Of a stretch of 64,000 nucleotides of DNA, positions 34,761 through 46,601 are shown in pieces (position 1 is the stretch's first letter; every line of letters begins with the position of its first letter). Origin of the DNA: Micropterix aruncella. Taxonomy: Eukaryota > Arthropoda > Insecta > Lepidoptera > Micropterigidae. The stretch lies in contig OX155952.1 in the NCBI GenBank assembly GCA_944548615.1, positions 35,041,788 to 35,105,787 on the forward strand, written 5' to 3'. The notes under the pieces were generated by a model that did no database searches, was not told the DNA's origin, and saw only the letters and a list, made by a program, of their open reading frames with translations. The position numbers and the translations under genes are program-made.

Positions 34761-35957
34761 TCTACGTATCTATGCTATAATAAGCATTATAAATGTTTGT
34801 ATCGATGTTTAAGGAATTCCGAAACAATTTGGTTAAAGAAAATATATTTTATCCATGTATCTTGTATCTTGATCTTGTATCTTTTATCTTAAATTCGAAG
34901 TCGAGATTGGTGAACTGTTACATACATATATTCTATTTGATCCGTATCGAACTGAATCAATTAGCTTATCTTAACGATGGTAAAGACTTTTTTTTAATAT
35001 ACAAAGGAATTATTTCGGAATACAATAATATTACGTCACTCCTAACTATGCAGAGCCTGTTCCAAGGAATACACCAATTATATATACCCTACAGTTTAAT
35101 ATTTAACTTCATTTATAGATGTTTTCTATTCGTTGAAAGTGGGGTTTCATAATCTAAGATCTAAATGGTTACAAAATTGTTATGGTAAAATGATATAGGT
35201 ATAATGAATTATTTATATAACACAATATTGAAATACAATCAAAATATAATTTTAAAAAACCGATGAAGTGATCATTAAAAAATCACAATCAAATTAACAG
35301 TCAAAATTAATTATAAAATAAATCCAAATGAAATAATTAGGTAAGTAATAAAAATCTCTCTCTGGATTCACACTGGCAATACTATACAGACTATATACTA
35401 TATTAGAATACTTTAAAAACACTGATGCGATAATCACGAAAGAAAAAAAACTACACTGATGTCGACATTTTTAACAGCGGGCTTTGGTCAACTCCTCGCA
35501 TCAAGGTAAAAACTAAAGCTGACTTTTTTGTGCGAGAAAAGGTCACATAAATAATGAATGTTTTATAACCTTCCCAGAATCAAATAACTTTTACATTAAG
35601 CCCATAGAAATTATTTTAAAAATTCAATTTCGGTCATGTGGTCGTTCTCTACTCCCCTCTTTTACGTAACCATTTCCGCTTTAAATTATAAATGAACATC
35701 ATTGAAATTCTTCATGCCCCGAGATAAAACTATTTCATAACGTTAAAGTATACTTTAATAATTAATTTGATGCTCGAAATACATGGAAATTATATACCTT
35801 TGCCCCACGCTATTTTACAGTTGCATCAATGATAAAACAGATAATTTGTTCTTATCTAAAGTGTGATGATTAGGTGTGTTATCTTATATATGCAATTTGT
35901 ATTGTCATTAGAGATTTTCAATCAACTAGTGTTTCAGTTATCGTTGGCGCGAAAACC
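34761..35957. other. upstream flank of the cyclase gene, no other gene recognised
   Basis: AT-rich DNA. A 119-codon open frame at 34,793-35,152 has an ATG but no recognisable domain and the Ile/Leu/Phe-rich composition of chance frames. An in-frame stop (TAG, 35,871-35,873) closes the cyclase reading frame upstream of its ATG. No convincing TATA box is seen. Confidence 0.45.
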
Positions 35958-38900
35958 ATGGCAAGAGAATCATTATCGCTGGAAAGAGGATCAGTAGTTC
36001 TTGAAGTACAAGGCTTAGAATTACTAACGAGATTTTCTTTAAAGTCAGATAAGCCCATGTTAGATATAAATAATGAAGGAAGTGATCTGAATCGCTTTCA
36101 CTTAATGGTATGAATACTTCAAACTAATGATCTAATTATTATATTTTTTTAATTGTAAAATTATTTTTTCAGAAAAAGATATCAATAAGTAAACTAAATG
36201 TTATCTACGATAAATATGAAAGTAATCTTAGAAATGGTTATTTGAAATTATGTGCCTTTGCGATTACAGCAGTTTGCTTTTATTTACTGGTCGTACTTGC
36301 AATAAATACAAATGAAGTAAGTTGATATAAATCTGAGTGAAATACGATCTTAACAATAATATTGACTTTGTATTATATCTGAAGGAAACGATAAGACATA
36401 CATCAATACTAATGGGATGTTGCGCATTCAATTCAATACTTACAATTGTGTTATTAACGACGCCGATTTATAAACGTTTAGTTCGGCTTCATAAATGTGC
36501 ACCAAATGGCATATCAATACTTATTTTATCCGTCATCACAATGTCAGGTAAGTAAAAACCTATGTTTATGTTGTATTTTTTTTTAATCTTTCGTTTTTCT
36601 ACAGATGTAATAGGCGCGGTCCTAGTAAATATAAATTATAGACCAGCATTTACGATAACTCTACTAGTAGCAACTTACTTTTTTCTACCAATCACTTCCG
36701 ACATAGTAGCGGCATGCTGTGGATTTCTAATATCGTTGGTGCATATTTTCATAATTGGTTTAGTGTCATTGAAAGGGCACGATCAATTAACTTCTCTAGT
36801 GATAGCCAATACATTATTTTTAATCGGTGTTAATACTGTCGGGTTGTATTTCAAATATATCAATGAAATCGTTAAGATGAAATCTTTTCTGGATCGGAGA
36901 GCTTGTGTCGAAGGAATGACAAAATTGAATTACGAGAGATGCCAAGAGGTGAAACATTTAAATATAATCTCTGAAAATTTCTGAATAAATGTAATAATTT
37001 TAAATTTCTAGGAAAGACTCTTGGTGAGCATTCTGCCGGAACATTTAACAAACCGCGTCAAAGAAGACATGAGAAAAGTTATTCTCAAAATGCATAATCG
37101 TCTCGATTATGTCGACCAAAGAAAGAGTGAAATGTATATTGAAGAACACAGAGACGTCACCATTCTTTATGCAGATGTCGTCAACTACACCATGATCACC
37201 ACTACTCTTCCGCCCGTTAAATTAGTGGAAATGTTGAACGAATTATTTAGCGGTTTCGATAATTCAGCCCAGGATCACAATATTTGTAGAATCAAATTCT
37301 TGGGCGACTGCTACTACTGTGTTTCCGGAATGTCTGGCCCTGTTGCTGATCATGCCGTGAAAGCAGTAGAATTTGGGTTCGATATGCTGGAAATCATCGG
37401 CGATATAAGGTTAGGCAAAGAAGAATGGGTATTATCAATTATAAGTAGGTGTGTGTGTGATTATAATTATAACAGAAACATGTATTTTTAGGAGAACTAT
37501 GTGTCTTGATATTGATATGCGAATCGGCATACATTCCGGTAAAATAATTGGAGGTTTGATTGGAATAAAAAAATGGCAGTATGATGTATGGTCCCGAGAT
37601 GTCACTATAGCCAATAGAATGGAAACGACTGGAAAACCAGGGTATTTTGATAAACAGAAGCCACTTTAAATAGATTCCCATATCTAATTAAGAATACATT
37701 TTAGGAGACTCCATATTACTAACGATACTTTAAGAAATCTTGGATCACACGCTTCTAATTACGTAATTGAATACAACGCAGAAATTAAAAACGACACAAT
37801 TTTATCAAATTATAACATTGAAGGTATCTTTATTAGTAAACCTTCGGTAGCTGGAATTTCTAGAGAATCTAGATATAGAAAACAGGCAGTTGAACCGAGA
37901 AAGTCAACTCATAAGATTAATGAACAGGTATGCACATAATATGTACATACCTATAGCATCGCAATGTCTTAGATATTATCTAAGACATTGCGATATTGAT
38001 TTTAATGCTTGGTATTATAATGCTTATTTATTTAATTTCCAGAAAATTGCAAAACGCAAATCTATATCTTTCATAGATGCAAACGTTCTCGCTCTTCAAC
38101 AAATGTCTCTGGAGACTGATTTACAGATGCAAAAAGAAATCGAGCTAATATCCAAAGGCAGCAGGTATATAATTTAGTTTAGCCTTATTCATAATTTTCT
38201 CTTGCCTCTTTGTAATTTATTTCTTTGTAATTTTATTATCAGGGCGATTGGAGAAGATTTACCACAATTCAATATATTTACGCTAATATTCAATTCTTGG
38301 AAATTCGAAAAACAATACTCTTGCCAGCCAGATCTGTTCTTTAAATATTTCGTAGGACTATCACTCTGGATTTTATTTTTAGTTATAGCAATACATTTGA
38401 TTGCTGTGCCGGTGTTTCATAATCCTTTAAGCTTAGCTTTATACGCTGTGTTAGTAATATCTTTGATATTAATCTATTTTCTCGCATGGACTAACAAAAT
38501 ATGTGATTTTTTGAACGATAGGTTGATAAGTAATGATATAATAAAATTCTGTTGTAATATGTCTACCAAGATCACATATGATGTAAAAATTAGGAGTGTC
38601 ATCTATGTCTTTATAGTTGGAAGTTTAGCGATATGCTCTTTTATTAATATTTCAAAGTGGAGATACATTTTTCAGGCACCACAAAATAACGTATCTTCAA
38701 ATCTTTGGGTATGAATTTTGAGAATTCGTATTTTAGTATTTTTGAATCCCACATTGTTAAAATGATTATTTTCTCTGTTCTTTTAGGAAATTACTTGTGT
38801 GTGGATTTTAACGCTTCTCCTAAGTTTTTTATATTGTCGCGTGCATTTTGTACTGAAATGGAGTCTGGGAATCGCTTTAACGTTAATATTTCTGTGGTTT

Positions 38901-40054
38901 ATTTGGAACGCAGAAGTAGAATATCACAACGAGGCACCGTCGTTCTATATTGGACTGAAGTTACCATATACTATATCAGTAATTCTGATGACTGTCTCTA
39001 TTCACTTCGTCGATAGGATATTAGAATATAGTAGTAGATTAGACTACATTTGGAAGACGAAACTTTTGCGAGAGAAAGACGAAGCTCAAATGCTTTTGAA
39101 TATCAATAATATGTTACTGGATAATATACTACCAGCACATGTAGGTAAGTCTATATGTTAACAATGGGTAATAAAGTAATACAATTATGTATACAAGTGG
39201 TAATTTGACAGCTCGTATCTATCTAAACACAAAGCGTGTGACGGATCAATTATATTATGAGAAATACAATTGTGTCGCTGTCATGTTTGCATCTCTAACG
39301 AACTACAAACTTGCAGTCGACGAAGATAACGATATATCAGATAGAGTTCTGCTGGGTATTTTGGATCAGATCGTATCGGACTTCGATAGAGTAAGTAACG
39401 AATGTTTTTATGAAATTATCACTAAATAGAAGCTTATCACCTACTTTCCATGTTCTTATTAACAGATTTTAATGAATACAACGATGGAACCAATCCCAGT
39501 TGAGAAGATAAAAATGTCCGGATGGACTTACATGGCGGCTTGTGGACTTCAAGAAGAAAGACGCAATTCAATTAAGATCGATTGCAAAGATTACGAAGCG
39601 AAGGTAGTCCAATCTATGGTTAGATTTGCAGCCGCTATGATAGCGCAACTGCACATTTTCAACAGAAGATCTTTTCAAGGATTGAATTTGAGAATTGGTG
39701 AGTAAATAAGAAATTTATAATAATAAATTAATATGTTAAAATATATTTATTTTTTTAGGAATATCACATGGTGAAGTGACCGCTGGAGTAGTGGGCGCTT
39801 TAAAACCACTTTACGATATATGGGGACATGCTGTCAATATGGCTTCTCGGATGGATTCTACTGGAATTGAAGGAAAAATACAAGTTGAAAAACACACCGC
39901 AAATGTCATAGAAAACGCTGGATATGCGACTGACTATCGAGGAAAAATATTCGTCCGAGGTCGAGGAATCGTAGATACATATTTTGTACCTTTAGATAGT
40001 GATTACAATTTCATACCAAGAAATACAAATCGGTTGATAACAACGAAATTATAA
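35958..40054 (+). CDS. membrane adenylyl cyclase, ACX-like, 13 exons, 1,074 aa
   Basis: The product makes cAMP from ATP at a membrane. Exons: 35958-36107, 36173-36316, 36385-36547, 36605-36948, 37012-37409, 37492-37641, 37705-37927, 38043-38164, 38243-38708, 38787-39144, 39212-39390, 39466-39697, 39759-40054. All introns are GT-AG, 57-115 bp, and the frame stays open. The ATG is the first after an in-frame stop and has a good context (aaaccATGg). Six membrane helices lie in exons 2-4 and six in exons 9-10. C1 (exons 5-7) has ILYAD and [11 protein letters not shown], giving metal ligands D322 and D366, 44 residues apart as in mammalian enzymes. C2 (exons 10-13) has K915, D996, N1003 and R1007 at the purine and transition-state positions. 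Unusual: W919 where Ser contacts forskolin, and R1043 for the conserved Lys. The N-terminal layout resembles insect ACX cyclases; that is inference. The 1,074-residue length is normal. Confidence 0.93.
37958..37994 (+). repeat. perfect 17-bp hairpin inside intron 7
   Basis: Arms 'atcgcaatgtcttagat' and its exact reverse complement are separated by only 3 nt. It lies in the longest intron (115 bp) of the cyclase gene, about 30 bp after the donor and 48 bp before the acceptor. It may be a tiny MITE relic or a structure that affects splicing; the sequence does not say which. Confidence 0.9.
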
Positions 40055-40265
40055 TTTTGATTTTAATGTGGTCTTTTATTTTTTTCTCAATGATATTAGG
40101 TTGATATTTTAGTTTAAATGTGGATATAATCTAATAAGATTTTGGCTGACCAACACTTATTTTGTTTGCTTCGTTATTTGTATCTTCTTATATTTCATCA
40201 TCTTGTAGTACCGCTTTCTATCAAAGGTTGACCATCATCATAATTATCTTCACTATGCCGCACGA

Positions 40266-40271
40266 AATAAA
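40266..40271 (+). terminator. polyadenylation signal AATAAA of the cyclase gene
   Basis: This is the first canonical AATAAA after the stop codon, 212 bp downstream, with GT/T-rich sequence following. It gives a short 3' UTR of roughly 230 bp. Confidence 0.55.
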
Positions 40272-40732
40272 GCTACAAGTTGTAATTTATCCATACCGTT
40301 CTTTTATATATTTGAGCCAGGATGTCCTTTATCTATCTGGTCTTATATGGTCATCAATTCCCCCCTTACATTACTAATTGCAATATTCTGTTTTTTAACC
40401 ACCCTAACATTCGACACTATTCGTCCACCGAATGCGGATAGTTTTTCTGTAAGCCCACATCTTGAAAACCTTCAGTTTCTTATGCAGAATCTGAGTAAAG
40501 GTCGAGCTTTACATTCGATAGACGAGGGTGGTGAATACGTAACACCGTGCCATTCGTATTCTGATGAGCAGTGAAAAATTATAGCTGTAGAGAAGTTTCT
40601 ACACCTTAAAGAATTCGGCTTGAGTGAGTTCAGTTCTTATTGTTACTCCCTGATTGCAGTCTCACTGCTCGCTTAGGTAGCATCTTAGTTATTTATAATA
40701 GTTGTGCTGTTCCAGATGCATAATATCAAGTG

Positions 40733-41045
40733 TTAAGTAAGTGAGCATTGCTTTGGTACTGTATATTGATAAGCTAGTTTATATTTTTTATTACTTTTGT
40801 TTATTTTCAATTTGCTATTATTGTAATTACCAATTACTTTGTTGAGTAGAGCTTGTAGATTGTTAGTTATAAGTAAGACAGCATCATCCACATATCGGAT
40901 ATTATTGTTTTTCTCACTATTTACAAAAATATCCTTCACTGTACTATCAAGAGCTTCTGCTACTATTTAAATTTAGTAGATGTTAAATACGAAGAATATG
41001 AGATAATACGCAGTCTTGTCTGACTATCCCTTCATATGTGCCTCC
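40733..41045 (-). pseudogene. LINE reverse transcriptase palm fragment
   Basis: The minus strand, with stops, reads GIVRQDCVLSHILRI (the GVRQGC-LSP box), then NNIRYVDDAVLLITNNLQAL containing the YVDD catalytic motif, then SKLKINKSN. This is the core of a non-LTR RT whose style (IRYxDD) resembles RTE- or R1-type elements. It lies tail-to-tail about 0.7 kb downstream of the cyclase gene. It is inactivated by stops. Confidence 0.75.
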
Positions 41046-41049
41046 TTAA

Positions 41050-41689
41050 ATAAGGTGTCTTGTACTTATTTTTCATTTCTTCTTCTTAATATTTCTTGGA
41101 GTGTACGTTGCAACTGCTCTTTAATTTACCCTCCGCAGCTTAGTTTTTGGTGTGGCCCAATCAAAAAATATATATAGCGAGTTTCATCTGACAACCTCAC
41201 ACCATTTTTGGCTAGATCTTATCTCCCGCTCTATAACTCCTCCTATCCGCCACTCCCCGGTATCGTGAGTCGCTCTAAAAGCGCTCGGTGTCCTCGAGAG
41301 CACGAGGCCGCGCGTCGTAATCTCCCGCTCGCCTTTGTTTTAATTGCATTTAATGAAAACTTTAATTAAGCTCCGCGAACCGCGAAATGTTTGCCAACAG
41401 CGACGACATGATACATCGCGCTGACACAATACGGCGGCAATTCCTACACCAATTTCGAGCGAAGGAGATGTTTATAAAGCGTGTGGGTGTGGTTTGCACT
41501 TTGGCTTCATTTACTTTTGATGATGCTGTGACATCATCAATATGGCAGTTGATCTTATACTTTTCTAAATTGTAGCCCCCTTAAGATAATTAGATTTTCT
41601 CACAACACCCTACATATAGTATCTATCTGAGTCATATAATATCTATCTATCTACAACTTTAGTACTACTATCCGTTTCCTAATGGTTCC
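41050..41689. other. noncoding; short GC-rich patch
   Basis: A GC-richer patch at 41,215-41,340 ('cactccccggtatcgtgagt', 'ctcgagagcacgaggccgcg') is surrounded by AT-rich DNA. No gene is recognised. It could be regulatory for the neighbouring gene, but nothing proves this. Confidence 0.35.
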
Positions 41690-42378
41690 TCGTAACTTGG
41701 GTGGCATTGGCCAATTTTCTGTCATCTGGCCTGCCCAACTCATGGTTCAACTCCCATCTGGTAGCCTCCTCGAAGTGAGACTTAACCTGTCAGGGCCGCT
41801 GTGAGCCTCTGCCACGGCTGTAATGTGCAGTCGGAGGTGGTTGGGATCAAAAGATTGAAGATTCGGGGGAATACCTCGAAACTGAACGGTTTACATACCC
41901 AGGTTGTGTTAGCCACTGTTACGCAATCCGGAGAATAGCCAGGGAGGGGTTTACATACATAGTTTCCTAGAGAGCGGAGGTAGTTCTCAAATTGAAGTCA
42001 CTTCACTAAAATCCTTCAAACGATCCGTTGGCCACCCGAAACTGAGTCACCTTGACGGGCAAAGGGCGCAGCGGATCCGCGATAAATTCAATCTATTAAT
42101 TACCTCTAACGTCAGGTAGTAGCAGCGCAAGCGACCTCGAATCCATGACCATACTGAGGACTGAGAAATCCGTCCAAATCTAGTAGTAAGGGAGTGAGGT
42201 TGGCCCGCTGGTATCACTTCCCAGTGTCTTGCGGTAAGGCGTTGGATTCTTACGGACTGTTAGCGTAGTTTGCCTCTGGATTGTGCTGTCCAATTTATAA
42301 GTTCCCTCCATAGGAGACAGCATGGCTCGATATCGTAATAACTCCCTATGGTCACGGGTTCGCCCATTGTAATCGGAA
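41690..42378 (+). mobile_element. unnamed retro-repeat, copy 8 (subfamily B)
   Basis: The 5' part ('cgtaacttgggtggcattgg', 'caactcccatctggtagcct') pairs it with copies 5 and 9. Middle blocks include 'gataaattcaatctatt', 'agcgcaagcgacctcgaatc' and 'gagaaatccgtccaaatcta'. The 3' motif is 'ggtcacgggttcgcccattg'. It is strongly diverged and lacks coding capacity. Confidence 0.8.
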
Positions 42379-42379
42379 A

Positions 42380-43755
42380 GCCTCAATGTTTCATATATTT
42401 ATCTATTTTCGAGGATAGTATCTACTACCATCCAGGAAATGTACATAGCAGAAGAGATGAGCGTCCTTGTTGTTATCCTCATCTGGTTGCAGTACACGAG
42501 GGTATTTTTTATAAGGTGCCAACTAAACTTAATTGGTTTATGCTCACGGGTTACTTTAGAACCCAAACTACGGTCTCTCTTCATCGTTGACTTATTTTGA
42601 AGTGAAGCCACAATCCAAGTAGCTGTCTTCACATTCGCAACATTTCCGATTTTTAAACGGACGCCAGTTGCCGAATCATGATGATTATTACTTGCAGTAT
42701 CAGTTTGTTGTCATCAGAAATCTTTATTTATTTACTATAAAATGAGTAGATACAGATTTTTGAGAACACGACTCACAACTATACAGCGACCATTAGCGAG
42801 ATACTTTGACGACGCGACTCGATTAGCGTGCGGACTGCGATAACTGAGTAGTGAACTCTGATACTCATGAAAGTTTTTTAGTTTGCTTAGCAACAATCTA
42901 TCTAACAACATCTAGCAACAGCAACAAACATGGGCGGCTCGCGGCATTTCCTATATCTCTACATCGCACCCCAGGGTGCCGCGACACACACTTGGCATTC
43001 TATTAATTCATTAATAATGCATTATGAAGCCGTACGACCTGAACTTTGTTTTTACAGTCTCCACCAAAACTCAAGGGACTAACTACATAACATATTGTGT
43101 AACTCATTTTGAATATATACTTGACTCCTCCTTACTACCCCCCAAATACTGCCCTCTAATTATTACCCTCCTATGTAACATGGGATAACGTTCCATTTCC
43201 CCCTACCCTGCCCGCCCATGTTATGTAACTTTATTTAATAGAATGGGTGAATCGAAATCTTATAAATGAACCTATAGACATTTTACTTGATATAAAATAC
43301 ATATGCTTTTAATACGGAAATAATACATATTTTTTAACATTTTTTTAAAATTATCTTCCCAATTATTGGTGATCCAAAATTACGCGCAGGACAATACGGG
43401 AATTTCTGAGGAGGTCACCCCGTTCGCGGCATCATGTCTTTGATGTTTTCTACGTCCAGGTATAAAGCATCCTCGTTTCCAGGATATTTTGTGATGCAAA
43501 GCACCTGCCGATATAAACAGTATCAATATTTATCAAATGTATATATTGTTAAAATATATACAAAACTACAAGATATAATCCACTTCTTTTTATCGACTGC
43601 AGATGGTTTTGTGGTAACATGCGATTCTTATCGCATTTGTTCGGTCCCTTGATCAGTGACTCACGACTCACAGTTCACAACATTCACAACATGCTTACTC
43701 ACACAATGCTTTAAAATCAACGATGCATTTCTGCACCCCTTCAATCTTCTACATT
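42380..43755. other. noncoding, no gene recognised
   Basis: Overlapping short frames at 42,348-42,632 have no recognised domain. A C-rich run lies near 43,130-43,220. No clear repeat edges are seen. Confidence 0.4.
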
Positions 43756-43759
43756 ATAA

Positions 43760-44478
43760 GAGGGGTGTCAATTACAACGGGCAAACACGTCACTCCAGGA
43801 AGTTATAACGACATCGTGCCATTCTATCTCCCATGGAGTCAACGTAAATGATTTTAGGACAATACAATCCACAGTTAAGCTAAGTCTAATGCCTTACAGC
43901 GAGGCACTGGGAAAAAGACCCATCCAACGAACCTGGCTCCATTACTACCAATTTAGACTAATTTCTCCATCCTTCATTCTGATCCCAGCTTCGAAGTAAC
44001 TTGTGCGGTTTGTACCTGATGTTAGCGGTAATTTAGTTACAATTTATTGCGGACCGAGGCGCTTTGCCCGTCAATATCACACGGTATCGGGTGACCAACG
44101 GATCGTTTCAAGGATAGATGACATCAGGTCAACAACTATCCCCACTGCTTAGGATACGTACGTTTCCAGACTCCCCCGGCTATTCGTCGGAGTCTACGGT
44201 CGATTAGCTAACGCCGCACGGTGCGCATGCCGCCCAGTTCCGACCGAGGTGTTCTCTCGGTCTGAAACTTCCGATCCCAACTGTATACGTTGGTTGGCTA
44301 ACGCCGCATGGTGCGCAAACCGCCCAGTTCCCAGTTTAAACCCAACTGTATACGACTGTATGTTACAGTCGCCAGTAGCGTTCACAACGGTCATTACAGG
44401 ATAGTCCCTCTTCGAGGAGGCTACCGGAAGGGAGTTTAACCTTGTTTTGGCCCAAGCTGCAAGGTCCCGTTAAGCCCC
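43760..44478 (-). mobile_element. unnamed retro-repeat, copy 9 (subfamily B) with internal duplication
   Basis: In minus orientation it begins 'cttgcagcttgggccaaaac' and ends 'cgtgtttgcccgttgtaatt'. Within it a segment of about 75 bp containing '(c/t)ggtgcgca(t/a)(g/a)ccgcccagttc' and 'cccaactgtatacg' is duplicated (44,215-44,290 and 44,300-44,355). It is otherwise like copies 5 and 8. Confidence 0.8.
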
Positions 44479-44479
44479 C

Positions 44480-44930
44480 TCTCCTCCACAGTAACAATTC
44501 GTAACTATCTCACCCCCTCCTCTACTTTAAACCGCGTTACGTAATATATGGATGGTCCTTAAGATAAAGCGACTGCCGCCGAACGGGGTGTTTACCTACG
44601 CAAAAACGGAAGAAATAAATCGTAAAAATGGTCGCGAATGCAGTGGACGTCTGAAAAATACTCTCTTGCAATATTAAGAAAGCGGGTCGTCGTGACGCCC
44701 GCGACGCTTCTCAAGTGGGGCGGTAATAAAGGAGTTCATATTTCACATTTTCAATATGGCGCCTTGCAACTCTTCCGCTTTTGCCGAAACGTCCCATACG
44801 TAATCCGGGGTCGAGCCGGTCGTTTATGCAAACAATTACTACGTCACTTTTATGTTCCTGAAACAGTACCACAAGGAATACGAGAATACCACTTTGTCCG
44901 AAAATACGTGTAAAAGTGGAATAATAACTT
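44480..44930. other. GC-richer noncoding segment, unrecognised
   Basis: A 91-codon + frame (44,638-44,913) has no recognised domain. Sequence style resembles an old element, perhaps the outer part of the adjacent mariner remnant. Confidence 0.3.
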
Positions 44931-44934
44931 TATT

Positions 44935-45290
44935 TTACAATTATTCAGGTATTTCAATATGGTCTCCTTCAACGTACTCCCCCTGAGACAATATTCTGCC
45001 AACGCCGTTTCCACTGTTGATAAGATCGCTGAAAGTGTTCAGTTGTGAGGCTCTTCATTTGCCGTGTCGTTGCTGCCTTGATGGCTTCCACATCCCTCAA
45101 GTGCCGCCCCAGAAACACCATTTTGCATTTTGGCAACAGGAAGAAGTCGCAAGGGGCTAAATCGGGTAAAAAAGGCGGGTGTTCTGTCACGGTGATTGAG
45201 CTTCGGTCCAAAAACTCACGCATAAGGAGAGTGATGACCCGGTTGAGAAAGTCCCCCCTTTTCTCTGCTTTCACCAATCCTCACAGCAAG
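44935..45290 (-). pseudogene. mariner-like transposase C-terminal remnant
   Basis: The minus-strand frame contains HPPFLPDLAPCDFFLLPKCK, then HLRDVEAIKAATTRQMKSL and FQRSYQQWKRRWQNIV. This is the C-terminal third of mariner transposases, including the PDLAPCDFFLFP block with the third catalytic Asp. The N-terminal and central domains are not recognisable upstream on the same strand. No intact terminal inverted repeats were identified. Confidence 0.85.
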
Positions 45291-45727
45291 CAACCCTCCT
45301 TGCTTTCTGTTCTGGAGTCAAGAGCTTCGGAATGATTCCTCGTTTCGTTCCTCACTCAGAGAGGTAAAAAAAGGGTTACTTTCAACAAGCACTCGTAAAC
45401 TCCTACTTACTCGCAGAGCGCTTTGGCTCGATCTGAGCTTAAGTATCTAATGCTTTAAGTGTGTGTTTCATTAAGTATCTACTTGTATGTAGATAGCAAC
45501 ATTATTTTAATTTCTGGCCATTTGAACATTTTCTATGTAGGTAGTATTTTAGAATTATTTTGATTTTAAAATATCCTGATTATTTTTATTGATTATTTTA
45601 ATTTGTATTCTAGCGAGTATATTTTAATCATGATTTTCGAGTAGTGGTACTTATATAAAAAGTAAAAAGAAAACCTTTTCTATAAAGTGCTAGAATTTGT
45701 CATTGCCATGCACAAATTCACTGCGTA
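45291..45727. other. noncoding, no gene recognised
   Basis: AT-rich spacer; it may hold decayed 5' parts of the mariner remnant, but no motif is readable. Confidence 0.35.
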
Positions 45728-45843
45728 GTTTGTAACTCCCGATATTTCGGCGATGTTGCGACCGCCACCGTTGGGCAAGGTAGACCCAGTCTATCCTGGA
45801 CAACGGCGGTTGCAACATCGCCTAAACGTCGGGTGTTACAAAC
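45728..45843. mobile_element. 116-bp palindromic element, family of 58,296-58,405
   Basis: Arms beginning 'gtttgtaac(t/a)cccga' pair over about 50 bp, including 'ggcgatgttgc(g/a)accgcc'. A short centre contains 'agacccagtctatcctgg'. A related, more diverged palindrome lies at 58.3 kb, including similar 'cggtaaattagt' flanking sequence, so the true repeat unit may be longer than the hairpin. Confidence 0.8.
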
Positions 45844-45894
45844 TTCACGCGGTAAATTAGTTGTTATCTTATTTATAATTAGCGATCCGTGTGT

Positions 45895-45896
<2 letters not shown>

Positions 45897-45949
<53 letters not shown>
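45897..45949 (+). repeat. (GA)n microsatellite
   Basis: About 26 GA units; the Leu-Ser and Arg-Glu open frames over it are artefacts. Confidence 0.98.
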
Positions 45950-45956
<7 letters not shown>

Positions 45957-46087
45957 TAATAGCTTCGCGCTGTGTACCGCACAACCTCACCGAGGCTCAG
46001 AAGCAGGATCGTGTGAAATAAAACCGTGACACTTAGTTCCGTGAATTATATAAGTAGTGCAATAAATTGAGGAACGTTTTCTCTTGA

Positions 46088-46163
46088 GGAAAAATTGAAT
46101 GGAAAAGTTTTCCATTCAATTTTTCCATCAAATTTTCCGACAGAGTTTTCACTGTCGGAAAAT
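46088..46163. repeat. two adjacent perfect hairpins
   Basis: The first has perfect 19-bp arms ('ggaaaaattgaatggaaaa') around one base (46,088-46,126). The second has perfect 12-bp arms 'attttccgacag' (46,132-46,143 and 46,152-46,163) around 8 nt. They lie just outside the left end of the TA-flanked MITE. Confidence 0.9.
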
Positions 46164-46169
46164 GCAATA

Positions 46170-46601
46170 CACTGAGAAAAATATTGAATTTGTTTTTACA
46201 TTACCGTTTTGTTATTACGGTTTTATACAAAATAATAATGTTATTACAATCGTATTTTTTTTTTACAAGGAATTTTGTTGTAACTCCATTACTCGATTAT
46301 ATGCTCCACCATGCTCCATACGGGTAATACAAAAATAACGGTAGAATGTAGCTTCAACATGATTCATATAACTGACTATAACCTTACGTATGTAATGAAA
46401 TGCTGTCATGGTAAAATCAAGATCTCGTTGTTCGCCGTAATGAAAATTACAGTGTAGTTACCATGCGCGTGACATGGTAACTACACCGTTATGCATTATG
46501 TTGATTCATAGGTACGAACCACAGTCCACGTTATATACCTACGTAATTCCCTTGGAAACATGCGCATGGCCTTTTATTACAGCGTTATATTTTTCTCAGT
46601 G
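46170..46601. mobile_element. 432-bp Tc1/mariner-type MITE with TA target duplication
   Basis: Perfect 15-bp terminal inverted repeats, cactgagaaaaatat, are flanked by TA on both sides (46,168-46,169 and 46,602-46,603). TA duplication is diagnostic of Tc1/mariner transposition. The interior has a further perfect palindrome 'gtgtagttaccatg' with its reverse complement near 46,451-46,486. No transposase is present. Intact ends suggest a fairly recent insertion. Confidence 0.92.

Noticed and set aside
34793..35152. 119-codon frame upstream of the cyclase gene
   Set aside because: No domain, AT-driven composition and no sign of splicing to the gene.
35874..35957. Upstream extension of cyclase exon 1
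   Set aside because: The frame is open back to a TAG at 35,871 but has no ATG before 35,958.
45728..45843. Hammerhead ribozyme
   Set aside because: The required CUGANGA core strand is absent, although a GAAA-like segment is present.
45718..46021. Leu-Ser and Arg-Glu repeat proteins
   Set aside because: Translation of the (GA)n tract.
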